This document shows positions 1 to 11,645 of a stretch of DNA of 40,872 nucleotides, piece by piece (within the stretch, counting starts at the first letter, position 1; every line of letters begins with the position of its first letter). Source of the DNA: CALBTQ01 sp036725605 (GTDB lineage Bacteria > Lernaellota > Lernaellaia > Lernaellales > Lernaellaceae); the NCBI GenBank assembly GCA_036725605.1, contig DAIMDW010000037.1, positions 1-40,872 of the forward strand, read 5' to 3'. Below the pieces are notes generated by a model. It made no database searches and was not told the origin of the DNA. It was given only the letters and a program-made list of their open reading frames with translations. The translations under genes were made by a program, and so were the position numbers.

Positions 1-86
1 AGTACAGCATCCTGGTGCAGGCCGGTGTCAGCATTCTGACTCAGGCGAATCAGTCTCCGACGGTCGCCTTGAGCCTGCTGCAGTAA
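1..86 (+). CDS. fliC: Flagellin, C-terminal fragment (5' end outside window)
   Basis: Frame 3 is open from the window edge to a TAA at 84-86 and encodes the last 27 residues of a protein. The fragment contains ILTQANQSP and ends ALSLLQ, which matches the extreme C-terminal D0 helix of flagellins (typically ILxQANQxPxxxLSLL). Flagellin is exported unfolded and polymerises into the filament, where this helix packs against the N-terminal D0 helix. A strong hairpin terminator follows directly. The identity rests on a short but very conserved segment. Nonulosonate and Maf genes 23-29 kb away fit a glycosylated flagellin. Confidence 0.85.
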   Translation, partial: YSILVQAGVSILTQANQSPTVALSLLQ

Positions 87-108
87 CGCAGTACCAACTC
101 CGACAGTT

Positions 109-143
109 GACCGGGCGTTTTCGGACGCCCGGTCTTCTATTTT
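109..143 (+). terminator. Rho-independent terminator after flagellin
   Basis: A 10-bp perfect stem (GACCGGGCGT / ACGCCCGGTC, 109-118 and 125-134) with a 6-nt loop is followed by the T-rich stretch TTCTATTTT. It lies 23 nt after the flagellin stop codon. Confidence 0.9.
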
Positions 144-226
144 AAATTGACTACTTCTCTTGCCAAATGGGGCTAACTAAGGATAAAAATGAGCGGATTA
201 ACACTCGCGAGAGCGGAGGGAATATT

Positions 227-2395
227 ATGCGACGGTTCTTGCTTCTGGGTCTTCTCATTCTTTTTGGCACGGCCTGGCCGTTGAGCTTTGCCGCGGCCGA
301 TCCGTCGGCCCCGGGCGGCGGGCAGGATTTGCTCGAAGAACAAGGCACCGGATGGGTTGCCGGCCACACGTCGGTCAGCGATCTTACCTATGAGGAGAAA
401 TTGAATCGCCTCGGTTGGATCCCCAATCCGAAGCCGGCTTTCGCGCCGTACTTCACACCCAAGCGCGATCCCAAAACGTTGCCGACCAAGTTGGATTGGC
501 GCGACAACGGCGGCGACTTCGTGACCGGCGTGCGCGATCAGGAAGATTGCGGTTCGTGCTACGCCTTCGCCGGCGTCGGCGCGGTGGAATCGGCCTGGGC
601 GATCGCGCTGGGCATGGACAATCCGACGCTCGATCTGTCCGAGCAGTTCATCGTCAGTTGCGAAAGCCTGCTGGGCTGCGGCGGCGGTTGGAGCGAAGAC
701 GTGCTGCAGACCGCGAAGGCGATCGGCATTCCCGACGAGTGGTGCATGGACTACAGCGCCTATGACGAGGACTGCGACCGCAAATGCGACGACTGGGCGT
801 TGCGCACGCTCGCGTTGGAAGATTACCAGATCGTGCTGGAGGATCCGGCCGACACCGAGGAAGAATACCTGCAGATCATGCAGGCGTTGCAGGAAGGTCC
901 GGTTTCGGTGTCCTTCGACGTGCACGAGGACTTCTTCTATTACGAAGGCGGCATTTACAGCCAGAGCGGCTCGTACATGGGCGGCCACGCGGTCGTGCTG
1001 GTCGGCTACGACGCCGACGCGCGCTACTGGATCTGCAAAAATTCCTGGGGCTCGGGCTGGGGCGAAAGCGGCTACTTCCGCATTCGCTGGGGCTCGTCGA
1101 ACCTGGGCGACGAAACGCTGCTGCCGATCACCCCGCAGTGCACCAACGAGAAACTGGCCATCCGGCCGATGCTGCCGGCGCAGAATTTCATCCGTTACAG
1201 CCTGCTGGACATGCCGATGAAAGTCCGCGTGACCAGCGATTGCCTGCGCGGCGTGGCCGACGCGATGCTCAGCGCCGAAGTGTTGGGCGTGTCGATCCCC
1301 TTCTACGATGACGGTCTGCACGACGACGAAGCGGCCAACGACGGCATCTTCGGCGGCACGTTCCCCTCGTCGTTGCTGCAGCGCGGCCCGATCGAGATCG
1401 TGCTGGAAGCGACGCACCCGCTGTACGAAAGCGCCGAATTCACGCTCAAGGGTCACCTCAAGTATCCGGCCGACCTGCTGATCATCTCCGACGACGGCGA
1501 CTTCAACGGCATGGACACCTACGGTCCGATCTTCGACGCCCTGGGCATCGACTACGACGTGTGGGACATCACCGACCAGCGCCGCTGGCCGCTCGAAGAC
1601 ATTCTCGATGCGCCGGCCGTGTTCTGGTTCACCGGCCCGTCGCTGTCCAACTTCTTCCGCGAGACGGAAAGCGCGGCGATCAGCGAATACCTGGACGCCG
1701 GCGGCAATCTGCTGATCATCGGACAGGATCTGCTGCAGAACATCTACGATCTGCAATGGCAGTTCACGCGCAATTACATTAAAGTCGCGCGCTACTGGAA
1801 CGACACGCAGTATGAACAAGTCGGCGGTCTGGCCGGCGACTTCCTCACCGACGGGCTGGGCGGCAATCTGAACATGCCGTTCGCCAATTGGGTCGACACG
1901 ATCAAGCCGATGGACGAAGCGACGGCCACCTGGATCAACGGCAACGGCAAGATCACCGGCCTGCGCTATCCGCCCGAGTACGACGGCACCGCCGACTACC
2001 GGCTCGCGTTCTCCGGCTTCCCGCTGATCGCCCTACCGGTCGACCAGGCGACGACCTACCTGCAGCGCGTGATGGATTGGTTCTATCACGACGTGTGCTT
2101 CGACACCGACGGCGACGGCTTCTACTGGGGCGGCGCATGCTCGCCGGACGAAATCCTCGACTGCGAAAATGACGATCCCAATTCGTATCCGGGCGGAACG
2201 GAAATCTGCGACGACGGCAACGACAACGACTGCAACGGTCTGACCGACCTGGACGACCCCGCCTGCGAAGGATTCGGCGAGGATGACGACACGACCGACG
2301 ACGACGATTCCGCCGCCGACGATGACGACATCGCCGATGATGACGACAACGGCGACAGCGACGACGATGACGACGACGACGGGTGCGGTTGCTAA
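227..2395 (+). CDS. Secreted papain-family (C1) cysteine protease with MopE-like and poly-Asp/GCGC C-terminal tail
   Basis: The start at 227 is preferred over an upstream ATG at 167. It has GGAGGG 6 nt upstream and opens a signal peptide (MRRF then a hydrophobic stretch ending FAAA). The peptidase C1 domain covers about residues 75-310. The catalytic set is visible: Cys111 in CGSCYAF, His254 in GGHAVVLVGY and Asn272 in KNSWGSGWGESGYF. Residues about 415-625 look like a Rossmann/GATase-like fold (LLIISDDGD, YLDAGGNLLIIGQ). Next is a Cys/Asp motif of the MopE metal-binding type (DTDGDGF, CENDDPNSYPG, EICDDGNDNDCNG). The last 45 residues are nearly all Asp with a few Thr/Ala/Asn and end GCGC. 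The tail probably anchors or displays the enzyme at the cell surface. Propeptide limits and substrate are unknown. Confidence 0.93.
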   Translation: MRRFLLLGLLILFGTAWPLSFAAADPSAPGGGQDLLEEQGTGWVAGHTSVSDLTYEEKLNRLGWIPNPKPAFAPYFTPKRDPKTLPTKLDWRDNGGDFVTGVRDQEDCGSCYAFAGVGAVESAWAIALGMDNPTLDLSEQFIVSCESLLGCGGGWSEDVLQTAKAIGIPDEWCMDYSAYDEDCDRKCDDWALRTLALEDYQIVLEDPADTEEEYLQIMQALQEGPVSVSFDVHEDFFYYEGGIYSQSGSYMGGHAVVLVGYDADARYWICKNSWGSGWGESGYFRIRWGSSNLGDETLLPITPQCTNEKLAIRPMLPAQNFIRYSLLDMPMKVRVTSDCLRGVADAMLSAEVLGVSIPFYDDGLHDDEAANDGIFGGTFPSSLLQRGPIEIVLEATHPLYESAEFTLKGHLKYPADLLIISDDGDFNGMDTYGPIFDALGIDYDVWDITDQRRWPLEDILDAPAVFWFTGPSLSNFFRETESAAISEYLDAGGNLLIIGQDLLQNIYDLQWQFTRNYIKVARYWNDTQYEQVGGLAGDFLTDGLGGNLNMPFANWVDTIKPMDEATATWINGNGKITGLRYPPEYDGTADYRLAFSGFPLIALPVDQATTYLQRVMDWFYHDVCFDTDGDGFYWGGACSPDEILDCENDDPNSYPGGTEICDDGNDNDCNGLTDLDDPACEGFGEDDDTTDDDDSAADDDDIADDDDNGDSDDDDDDDGCGC

Positions 2396-2452
2396 AGACG
2401 ATTGAGCGAAGCGAAATCCCGCCAACGGCGGGACGATGGGTGCGGTTGCTGA
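2381..2452 (+). repeat. 13-bp direct repeat that duplicates the GCGC-stop tail in frame
   Basis: GGGTGCGGTTGCT occurs at 2381-2393, encoding the terminal GCGC of the protease, and again at 2438-2450. The copies are exactly 57 nt (19 codons) apart and in the same frame. The second copy is preceded by GAC GAT and followed by TGA, so it would encode DDGCGC-stop. The segment between contains a small hairpin (TCCCGCC-AAC-GGCGGGA). It looks like a local duplication or a short insertion in the gene tail. Confidence 0.75.
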
Positions 2453-2481
2453 TTAGTCGAACGACCATATAAACAACCGGG

Positions 2482-2511
2482 GGGGTGGTCCGACGGACCG
2501 CCCCTTGCTTT
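2482..2511 (+). terminator. Rho-independent terminator after the C1 protease
   Basis: A GC-rich stem (GGGGTGGTCC / GGACCGCCCC, one G-T pair) is followed by TTGCTTT. The T-run ends only 16 nt before the next start codon. Confidence 0.8.
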
Positions 2512-2526
2512 AATGTGCGCACGTCC

Positions 2527-4122
2527 ATGAACAAAAAAACCGCCGTCGCGATCGTGCTCCTCGGGCTGTTGCTCTACGGCCTGGTCGGGCTGCATCGACT
2601 CGACCGCCCCGGTCTGCAATACGACGAATGCCTTTTCGTGCCGCCGCTGGTCGACGCGCCGAGCCGTTTCGCCGTGGCGCAACTGGGCGACGGCGGACCG
2701 GTGCTCATGCACATGCCCTACCTCGGCGGCCTCAAAAGCATCTTGCTGAAACCGTGGTTGAAGCACGCGGGTTTCACGCCGGCCACCTTGCGCGCGCCGA
2801 TGGTCCTGGTCGGCATGGCCGCGTTGTTGCTGACCGCGTGGCTCGCCGCGCAGGCCTTCGGCCGACGCGAGGCGGCTCTGGCCGCGCTGCTCTTCGCGCT
2901 CGACCCGTCCGCGTTGCATCACGTGCGTGAGGATTGGGGACCGTGCGCATTGGCGCTGTTGCTGCGCACCGGTTTGCTGGCGTGCATCGTGGCGTTCATC
3001 AAAAAGCAAAACGCGCGTTGGCTGCTTCTCGGCGCGGCGTTGGCCGGTCTGGGATTATGGAACAAAGCCGATTTCGTTTTTTTCCTGTTTGCGCTGATCT
3101 GCGCCGCGGCGCTTTGTTACCGGCCGGCGCTGCGCACCGTGCCGGGAAAAACGTGGGGCCAGGCGCTTGCGCTGTTTTTGCTGACCGCCCTGCCCGCGTG
3201 GTTGTTCTGGCTGACGCACAGCGAATTGTTGCGTTGGTCGTTGGGCGCGGTGCCGCATCCCTTTGGCTGGCTGACGCTCAAATTCAAAATCTACGCTCTG
3301 TTTGATACGCTGCGCGGCTTTTATCCCATTCACAATTTCCTCGGCGAAGGCAGCATAACCACCAAGCGCACCATGCTGCCGCATCTGCTGCTGGCCGGGC
3401 TGATCGCCTTGCCGCTGCTACGGCGGAAAATTTTTCAAACGCCCGCCTGGACCGACCGCGCGCTGCCGTTTTTCATTACGCTGCTGGGCCTGCAGACGAT
3501 CCTGTTGCTGCTCGTGCCGCAGGTCGGCGGCAGCCATCATTACTTTAGCCTCGTGCCGACAACGCACGTGCTGGCCGCCGCGCTGGTGTGGTTGTTTATC
3601 GACCATGCCTTCACCAACGAACGCGCGCGGCGGGTCGGGACGATCCTGATTCTGTTGCCGCTGCTGCTGACCTCCGCGATTGCCGTGGGCGACGTGGAAC
3701 TCACGCTCGATCGGCGCGGCGGCGCGGGCAACTGGTCGCCGGCGATCGACAAACTGGCCGCGCAGATCGCCACCAATCCGACAGCGCGTTATCAATTTCT
3801 GGATTGGGGCATGACCACGCAAGTGGTCGCGTTCAACGGCCGGTTCGATTACGAGGAAATTTTCTGGTCGTTGGCGCTGGCTCCGGCGACGAACGAGGCG
3901 ATGGATCATCTGGGCGCGGCGATGCTCGATGCGCGCAACGTGTTTGTCGCCCACGACGTCGCCCACACGGTCTTCGATCAAGTGCCTTGGCGCATCGCGG
4001 AAAAAATGGCCGAAATGAAATTGGTCGTCGAAACCGAAACCGTCATCGACGGCACGGACGGCAAACCGCTGTATCGCCTGTTTAAATTTTCCCCGCTGGT
4101 CGTCGACAATCCCACCCAATAA
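2527..4122 (+). CDS. GT-C fold integral membrane glycosyltransferase (GT39/ArnT-like)
   Basis: This 531-residue protein has about ten hydrophobic segments. The N-terminal helix is followed by a short loop with the acidic pair Asp33-Glu34 (QYDECLF), the position of the catalytic acidic residues in GT39/GT83 enzymes. Those enzymes use polyprenyl-phosphate sugars as donors. A second loop contains HHVREDWGP, also typical of the superfamily. The last about 150 residues are mostly soluble and probably periplasmic. The start at 2527 (MNKK) is preferred because it opens the first membrane helix. No clear ribosome-binding site is present; GTG at 2515 is an in-frame alternative. It is a single-gene unit between two terminators. 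The acceptor (protein or lipid) cannot be read from the sequence. Confidence 0.8.
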   Translation: MNKKTAVAIVLLGLLLYGLVGLHRLDRPGLQYDECLFVPPLVDAPSRFAVAQLGDGGPVLMHMPYLGGLKSILLKPWLKHAGFTPATLRAPMVLVGMAALLLTAWLAAQAFGRREAALAALLFALDPSALHHVREDWGPCALALLLRTGLLACIVAFIKKQNARWLLLGAALAGLGLWNKADFVFFLFALICAAALCYRPALRTVPGKTWGQALALFLLTALPAWLFWLTHSELLRWSLGAVPHPFGWLTLKFKIYALFDTLRGFYPIHNFLGEGSITTKRTMLPHLLLAGLIALPLLRRKIFQTPAWTDRALPFFITLLGLQTILLLLVPQVGGSHHYFSLVPTTHVLAAALVWLFIDHAFTNERARRVGTILILLPLLLTSAIAVGDVELTLDRRGGAGNWSPAIDKLAAQIATNPTARYQFLDWGMTTQVVAFNGRFDYEEIFWSLALAPATNEAMDHLGAAMLDARNVFVAHDVAHTVFDQVPWRIAEKMAEMKLVVETETVIDGTDGKPLYRLFKFSPLVVDNPTQ

Positions 4123-4124
4123 AA

Positions 4125-4148
4125 AAGGGACCGCCGCAGCGGCCCCTT
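4125..4148. terminator. Bidirectional terminator between the glycosyltransferase and ppdK
   Basis: The stem is AAGGGACCGC / GCGGCCCCTT with one mismatch. TTCTTCGTT follows on the + strand and an A-run (U-run for the - strand) precedes it at 4121-4126. It lies between two convergent stop codons. Confidence 0.85.
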
Positions 4149-4171
4149 CTTCGTTATCCGTTGGCGTCGGA

Positions 4172-6889
<2,718 letters not shown>

Positions 6890-6923
6890 ATCCGTGCTCC
6901 TCTACCTTAAAATGTGATGATCA

Positions 6924-6951
6924 AACATAAGTTTGAGTCCTGGATTGTCAA
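6924..6951 (-). promoter_or_regulatory. Sigma70-type promoter for ppdK
   Basis: On the - strand: TTGACA (6946-6951), a 16-bp spacer, then TATGTT (6924-6929). This leaves a leader of about 30 nt containing the ribosome-binding site. Confidence 0.7.
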
Positions 6952-6972
6952 TGTAACTAATTGTACAACCCG

Positions 6973-7011
6973 CATTTTTCCGTCCGGCACGTCCGCCGAC
7001 GTGGAAAAATG
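6973..7011. repeat. Long inverted repeat between ppdK and the PEP-synthase-like gene
   Basis: Outer arms CATTTTTCC (6973-6981) and GGAAAAATG (7003-7011) enclose an inner imperfect stem (CGTCCGGC / GCCGACG). No T-run follows the stem in either direction, so it is not a standard terminator. It may be the 3' processing or stability end of the gene that stops at 7078, or a site upstream of the ppdK promoter. The rest of 6890-7077 holds only the ppdK promoter. Confidence 0.5.
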
Positions 7012-7077
7012 GAGCGCTACATTCGCAGATTTTCGGTGGGAATGTAAATCCCCTTTACCAAAAATATGATTTGCCGG

Positions 7078-10071
7078 TCATGCACCCGGTTCGTGCACCA
7101 GCACGCCCTGCCCGATGCGTCCGTCGATGAAGCCGGTCAGCGGTCGCGGCAGGCGCACCATGCGCAGAAATTCGGTTTCGGCCAGCGCCGGACGCGAGTT
7201 GAGCCACGTCCAATCCACGAAGGCCTCCTGTCGCAGGTCGTCGGTCTGCGCGCCGGGCGGAATCGTGAAGTAGCCGATGTGCAGCGAGGTGATGTTGTGG
7301 AAGAAGTGCGTGCCCTGCGACGGATCGACGTTGTACCCTTTCGGCGACGCCTCGATGATGATTTTCGCGTTGGAAATCTGCGCCCACTCCACGGGGATGC
7401 CCAGCCAGTAGTCCGACGAGCCCCAGCGACCCGGGCCGATCAGCACATAGTCGAGGCCGTCGTTCTTGAGCCGCTGGTTGAACTGGCCGACCTCGCGGGC
7501 GATCTTGCGCGTGTTGGCCGGGTCGAACACGTCGTTTTTCACGTAAACGACCGTGGCCAGATCGCCGTACTGCCCGTTGCCCAACGCCTGGTGCGAACGG
7601 CAGATGACCCGCTCGGCGGGAATGTGGTCGAGGTTGATTTCGGCGATGGAGTTGCGCGTGGCAAAGGGCCGCACCTGCAGGGCGTACAGCGTGGGCTCCC
7701 GGCGCTTCTGCCCGCGGGGCACGCGCTTGCCGACGTCGCCCATGTCCACGGCGATTTCCAGCTCGACCGCCGCGCCCATCGCGCTGGAGGTCATGTCCAG
7801 CAGCTCGACGAGCACTTCGTCCAACGGGATGCTGCGATGCTTGAGGATATTGTTGAAGGTCACCACCCAGGGCCCGACGACATCGGGGCTTTCGGTGATG
7901 ACATCGTCCTGCGTGTTGTACTTGCTGCCGATCAACTGCACCGTGCCGTCGGCCTCGGCGTCGAGCACCTCGAAGCGGCGCAGGTTGCCCATCACCGCCG
8001 TCTCGGGCGACACCGCGCAGCATTGTGAATCCAGCGCGTAAAACTGCCGCTGGGAATTTTTCCAGACCAGCACCGGCTTGGCGAACTGCGGCACCACCTG
8101 CGGGTACCGCGGACAAAAACGCAGGCCCTGCCCGCCGTCGACAACCATCCGCCCCAGGCCGAGCACCAGTTGCACGACGCCGTCCTCCGCCTTTTGCGGC
8201 CCAAGCGGATAGAAGTTGTACGAGTGCGCGACACCGGCAAAGTGCGGGTAGAAGCGGCCGTTGTACCGCTGGCCGATCAGCCGCTGGATAACCACGGCCA
8301 TTTTTTCCTCTTCCACCCGGTGGTTGGTGTTTTCCAGATACGCTTTGGCGTTGCGGAAGAAGGTCGAGGCGTACACCAGCTTGATCGAGTTGGCCAACTC
8401 CTGGAGGCGCACCTCCGCCGATTCCTGGTTGTTGGGAATCATGATCGTACGGTAGATGCCGGCGAAGGGATGGAACATATCGTCTTCGAGCATCGAACTG
8501 GAGCGCACCGCCAGCGGGCCCTGAATCTGCTCCACCAGTTCGCGCAGGTGTTCCTTCAGCTGACCGGGCAGTTGCGCCTGGAAAAACTGGCGGGCGATTT
8601 CATCGTCGTCGTCGGAGCGCAGGGCGAAGCCGTACAGGCTGTTGAGCTCCATGAACTGATCGAAGAAATCCGTGGCGACCGCGAACGTCTGGGGCACCTG
8701 CACCGGCATGCCGGCGATCTGACCGTAGTACGGATTGTTGGTCAACAGCATGTTCAGAAAGGCCAGCCCGCGCGCCTTGCCGCCCAGCGAACCCAGGCCG
8801 ATGCGCTGGAAGGTGCTTTCCAGGTCGAAGGACTGCGAGGAAAAATCGGCGATCATCCCCGTGCCGGTATCCTTGCGCGTATGGTGAATCACGCTGACCA
8901 GGTATTCGCGCAGTTCGGCGGTGTCGGCGAAGTCGGTCACCCGCTGCGGCTTGAGCCGCTGGGCGATTTCGAATTCGCTGCGCGCCATCAACCAGTTGGA
9001 AATGTGATTGAGCCGGCTGTGGTACAGCAGCGACTCGTCGGGCACGCTGGCGATGCACTTTTCGAATTCGCGGATGTCCTTCGCGCGCGCCACGGCGTGA
9101 CCGTCGGGCATACGGAAAATGAAATCGCCGAAACCCAGGTAGTCTTTCAAAAAGCGACGGATCTCGTAGAGCAGCGAGGGCGATTTTTTATTGACGAACT
9201 GCACGCCCAGTTCGTGCGCGCGCTCGGCGTATTCCTCGTTGAACGACTGCATGAGAATCGGCATGTCCGGGCTGATCGAACGAACCTTGCGCGCCAGCGC
9301 CAGACCGGCGTCCATGTCGTGGCGGCCTTCGCGGTAAAAGCCGATGTCGCTGATCACGCCCAGCAGGTTGTCGCGGTACTTGTTGATCAGCTCCAGCGCC
9401 TTTTCGTAACTGGTGACGTGCAGCACCTTGGGGCGCGTGCGCATGCGCATGAGTTTCTGCAGGCGGTTCATGCCCTCGGAAAACAGCGACTGCGACTGCT
9501 CCATCAACTCGGGATACAGCACCGACAAAAACGCCGAGTAGTACTGGATCGAATCCTCGACGACCATGATCACGCGCACGTCGGCTTCGGCCAGGTCGTT
9601 GTCGATGTTCTCACGATCCTCGATGTACTTGATGATCGCCAACAGGATCTTCGAGTTGCCGTTCCACATGAACACGGCGTCGATGTATTCCGAATCGACC
9701 AGCGGCTCGAGGCGCTGCAGTTCGTTGGTCTCGAAAGTCAGCACGACGACCGGCCGGCCCGGGCGCAGTTGCTTGATCTTGCGGCCCAGGTCCAGCAGCT
9801 TCATGTCGGCGATGCGCGGCATGACCAGCACCAGATCGAAACGCCGTTTCTTCATCGCCTCGATCGCCGCTTCGCCGCTGGTCACGTGGGTGAACATCGG
9901 CGCGCTGGACAACGAGAGCGATTTGTATTCGAGGAAAATCTGCTCCGACAGGTGCGCATCTTCCTGCAGGATGAACGCGTCATACAGCGAGGAAACCAGC
10001 AGGACGTCGCGCACGCGGTGCGGCATCAACGCATTGTACTTGCGGTACTTGAGCGGCAGTTCCTGTTTCAT
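7078..10071 (-). CDS. PEP-synthase/PPDK-like ATP-grasp protein with two N-terminal receiver-like domains
   Basis: 997 residues. Residues about 20-135 resemble a response-regulator receiver, but the phosphoacceptor position reads Met (FDLVLVMPRI). Residues about 170-310 form a second receiver-like domain with an acidic pair (VVEDS) and an Asp in the acceptor position (GVISDIGF). From about residue 415 the PEP/pyruvate-binding ATP-grasp domain begins (GLGSLGGKARGLAFLN), with LAVRSSSMLEDD near 525 and GRWGSSDYWLG near 880. The phosphohistidine swivel domain and PEP-binding barrel of true PPDK/PpsA are absent, so a complete PEP synthase reaction is not expected. GAGG lies upstream of the start. 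Its function is unknown; it may be an ATP-dependent phosphotransferase tied to signalling. It sits between ppdK and gdhA, both central-metabolism genes. Confidence 0.85.
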   Translation of the reverse strand: MKQELPLKYRKYNALMPHRVRDVLLVSSLYDAFILQEDAHLSEQIFLEYKSLSLSSAPMFTHVTSGEAAIEAMKKRRFDLVLVMPRIADMKLLDLGRKIKQLRPGRPVVVLTFETNELQRLEPLVDSEYIDAVFMWNGNSKILLAIIKYIEDRENIDNDLAEADVRVIMVVEDSIQYYSAFLSVLYPELMEQSQSLFSEGMNRLQKLMRMRTRPKVLHVTSYEKALELINKYRDNLLGVISDIGFYREGRHDMDAGLALARKVRSISPDMPILMQSFNEEYAERAHELGVQFVNKKSPSLLYEIRRFLKDYLGFGDFIFRMPDGHAVARAKDIREFEKCIASVPDESLLYHSRLNHISNWLMARSEFEIAQRLKPQRVTDFADTAELREYLVSVIHHTRKDTGTGMIADFSSQSFDLESTFQRIGLGSLGGKARGLAFLNMLLTNNPYYGQIAGMPVQVPQTFAVATDFFDQFMELNSLYGFALRSDDDDEIARQFFQAQLPGQLKEHLRELVEQIQGPLAVRSSSMLEDDMFHPFAGIYRTIMIPNNQESAEVRLQELANSIKLVYASTFFRNAKAYLENTNHRVEEEKMAVVIQRLIGQRYNGRFYPHFAGVAHSYNFYPLGPQKAEDGVVQLVLGLGRMVVDGGQGLRFCPRYPQVVPQFAKPVLVWKNSQRQFYALDSQCCAVSPETAVMGNLRRFEVLDAEADGTVQLIGSKYNTQDDVITESPDVVGPWVVTFNNILKHRSIPLDEVLVELLDMTSSAMGAAVELEIAVDMGDVGKRVPRGQKRREPTLYALQVRPFATRNSIAEINLDHIPAERVICRSHQALGNGQYGDLATVVYVKNDVFDPANTRKIAREVGQFNQRLKNDGLDYVLIGPGRWGSSDYWLGIPVEWAQISNAKIIIEASPKGYNVDPSQGTHFFHNITSLHIGYFTIPPGAQTDDLRQEAFVDWTWLNSRPALAETEFLRMVRLPRPLTGFIDGRIGQGVLVHEPGA

Positions 10072-10096
10072 GCGCGTTACTTTACCTCATCGGCCG

Positions 10097-10132
10097 AAAA
10101 AAAAGCAGGGGACATCCAAGCGGATGTCCCCC
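10097..10132 (-). terminator. Rho-independent terminator after gdhA
   Basis: Read on the - strand: a perfect 10-bp stem (GGGGACATCC / GGATGTCCCC) with a 4-nt loop, then TGC and eight T. The T-run ends about 25 nt before the start codon of the next gene (10071), inside the same 84-nt gap. Confidence 0.92.
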
Positions 10133-10155
10133 GTCGTTTTGCGCTTGCGGATCGC

Positions 10156-11496
<1,341 letters not shown>

Positions 11497-11576
11497 GGCA
11501 TTACTCCTTATTTCATTTTTGGATAAAGAATTTTGCGCGGAAGCGGGATCACGATGTTCCCCCAAAAATCGAGGCA

Positions 11577-11605
11577 AGACTAACGGTCATTTTTCACCCT
11601 GTCAA
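11577..11605 (-). promoter_or_regulatory. Sigma70-type promoter for gdhA
   Basis: On the - strand: TTGACA (11600-11605), 17-bp spacer, TAGTCT (11577-11582), about 80 nt before the start codon. The rest of the 11497-11645 gap is AT-rich with no other feature seen; no clear terminator for the kinase gene was found. Confidence 0.75.
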
Positions 11606-11645
11606 CTCAGTTTTTACAGGAATTTATTCTATACAATCCAAACGG

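Noticed and set aside
2278..2380. GAC/GAT repeats as a tandem-repeat or CRISPR-like array
   Set aside because: They are Asp codons in the reading frame of an exported protein, with irregular third bases; there are no spacers or constant repeats.
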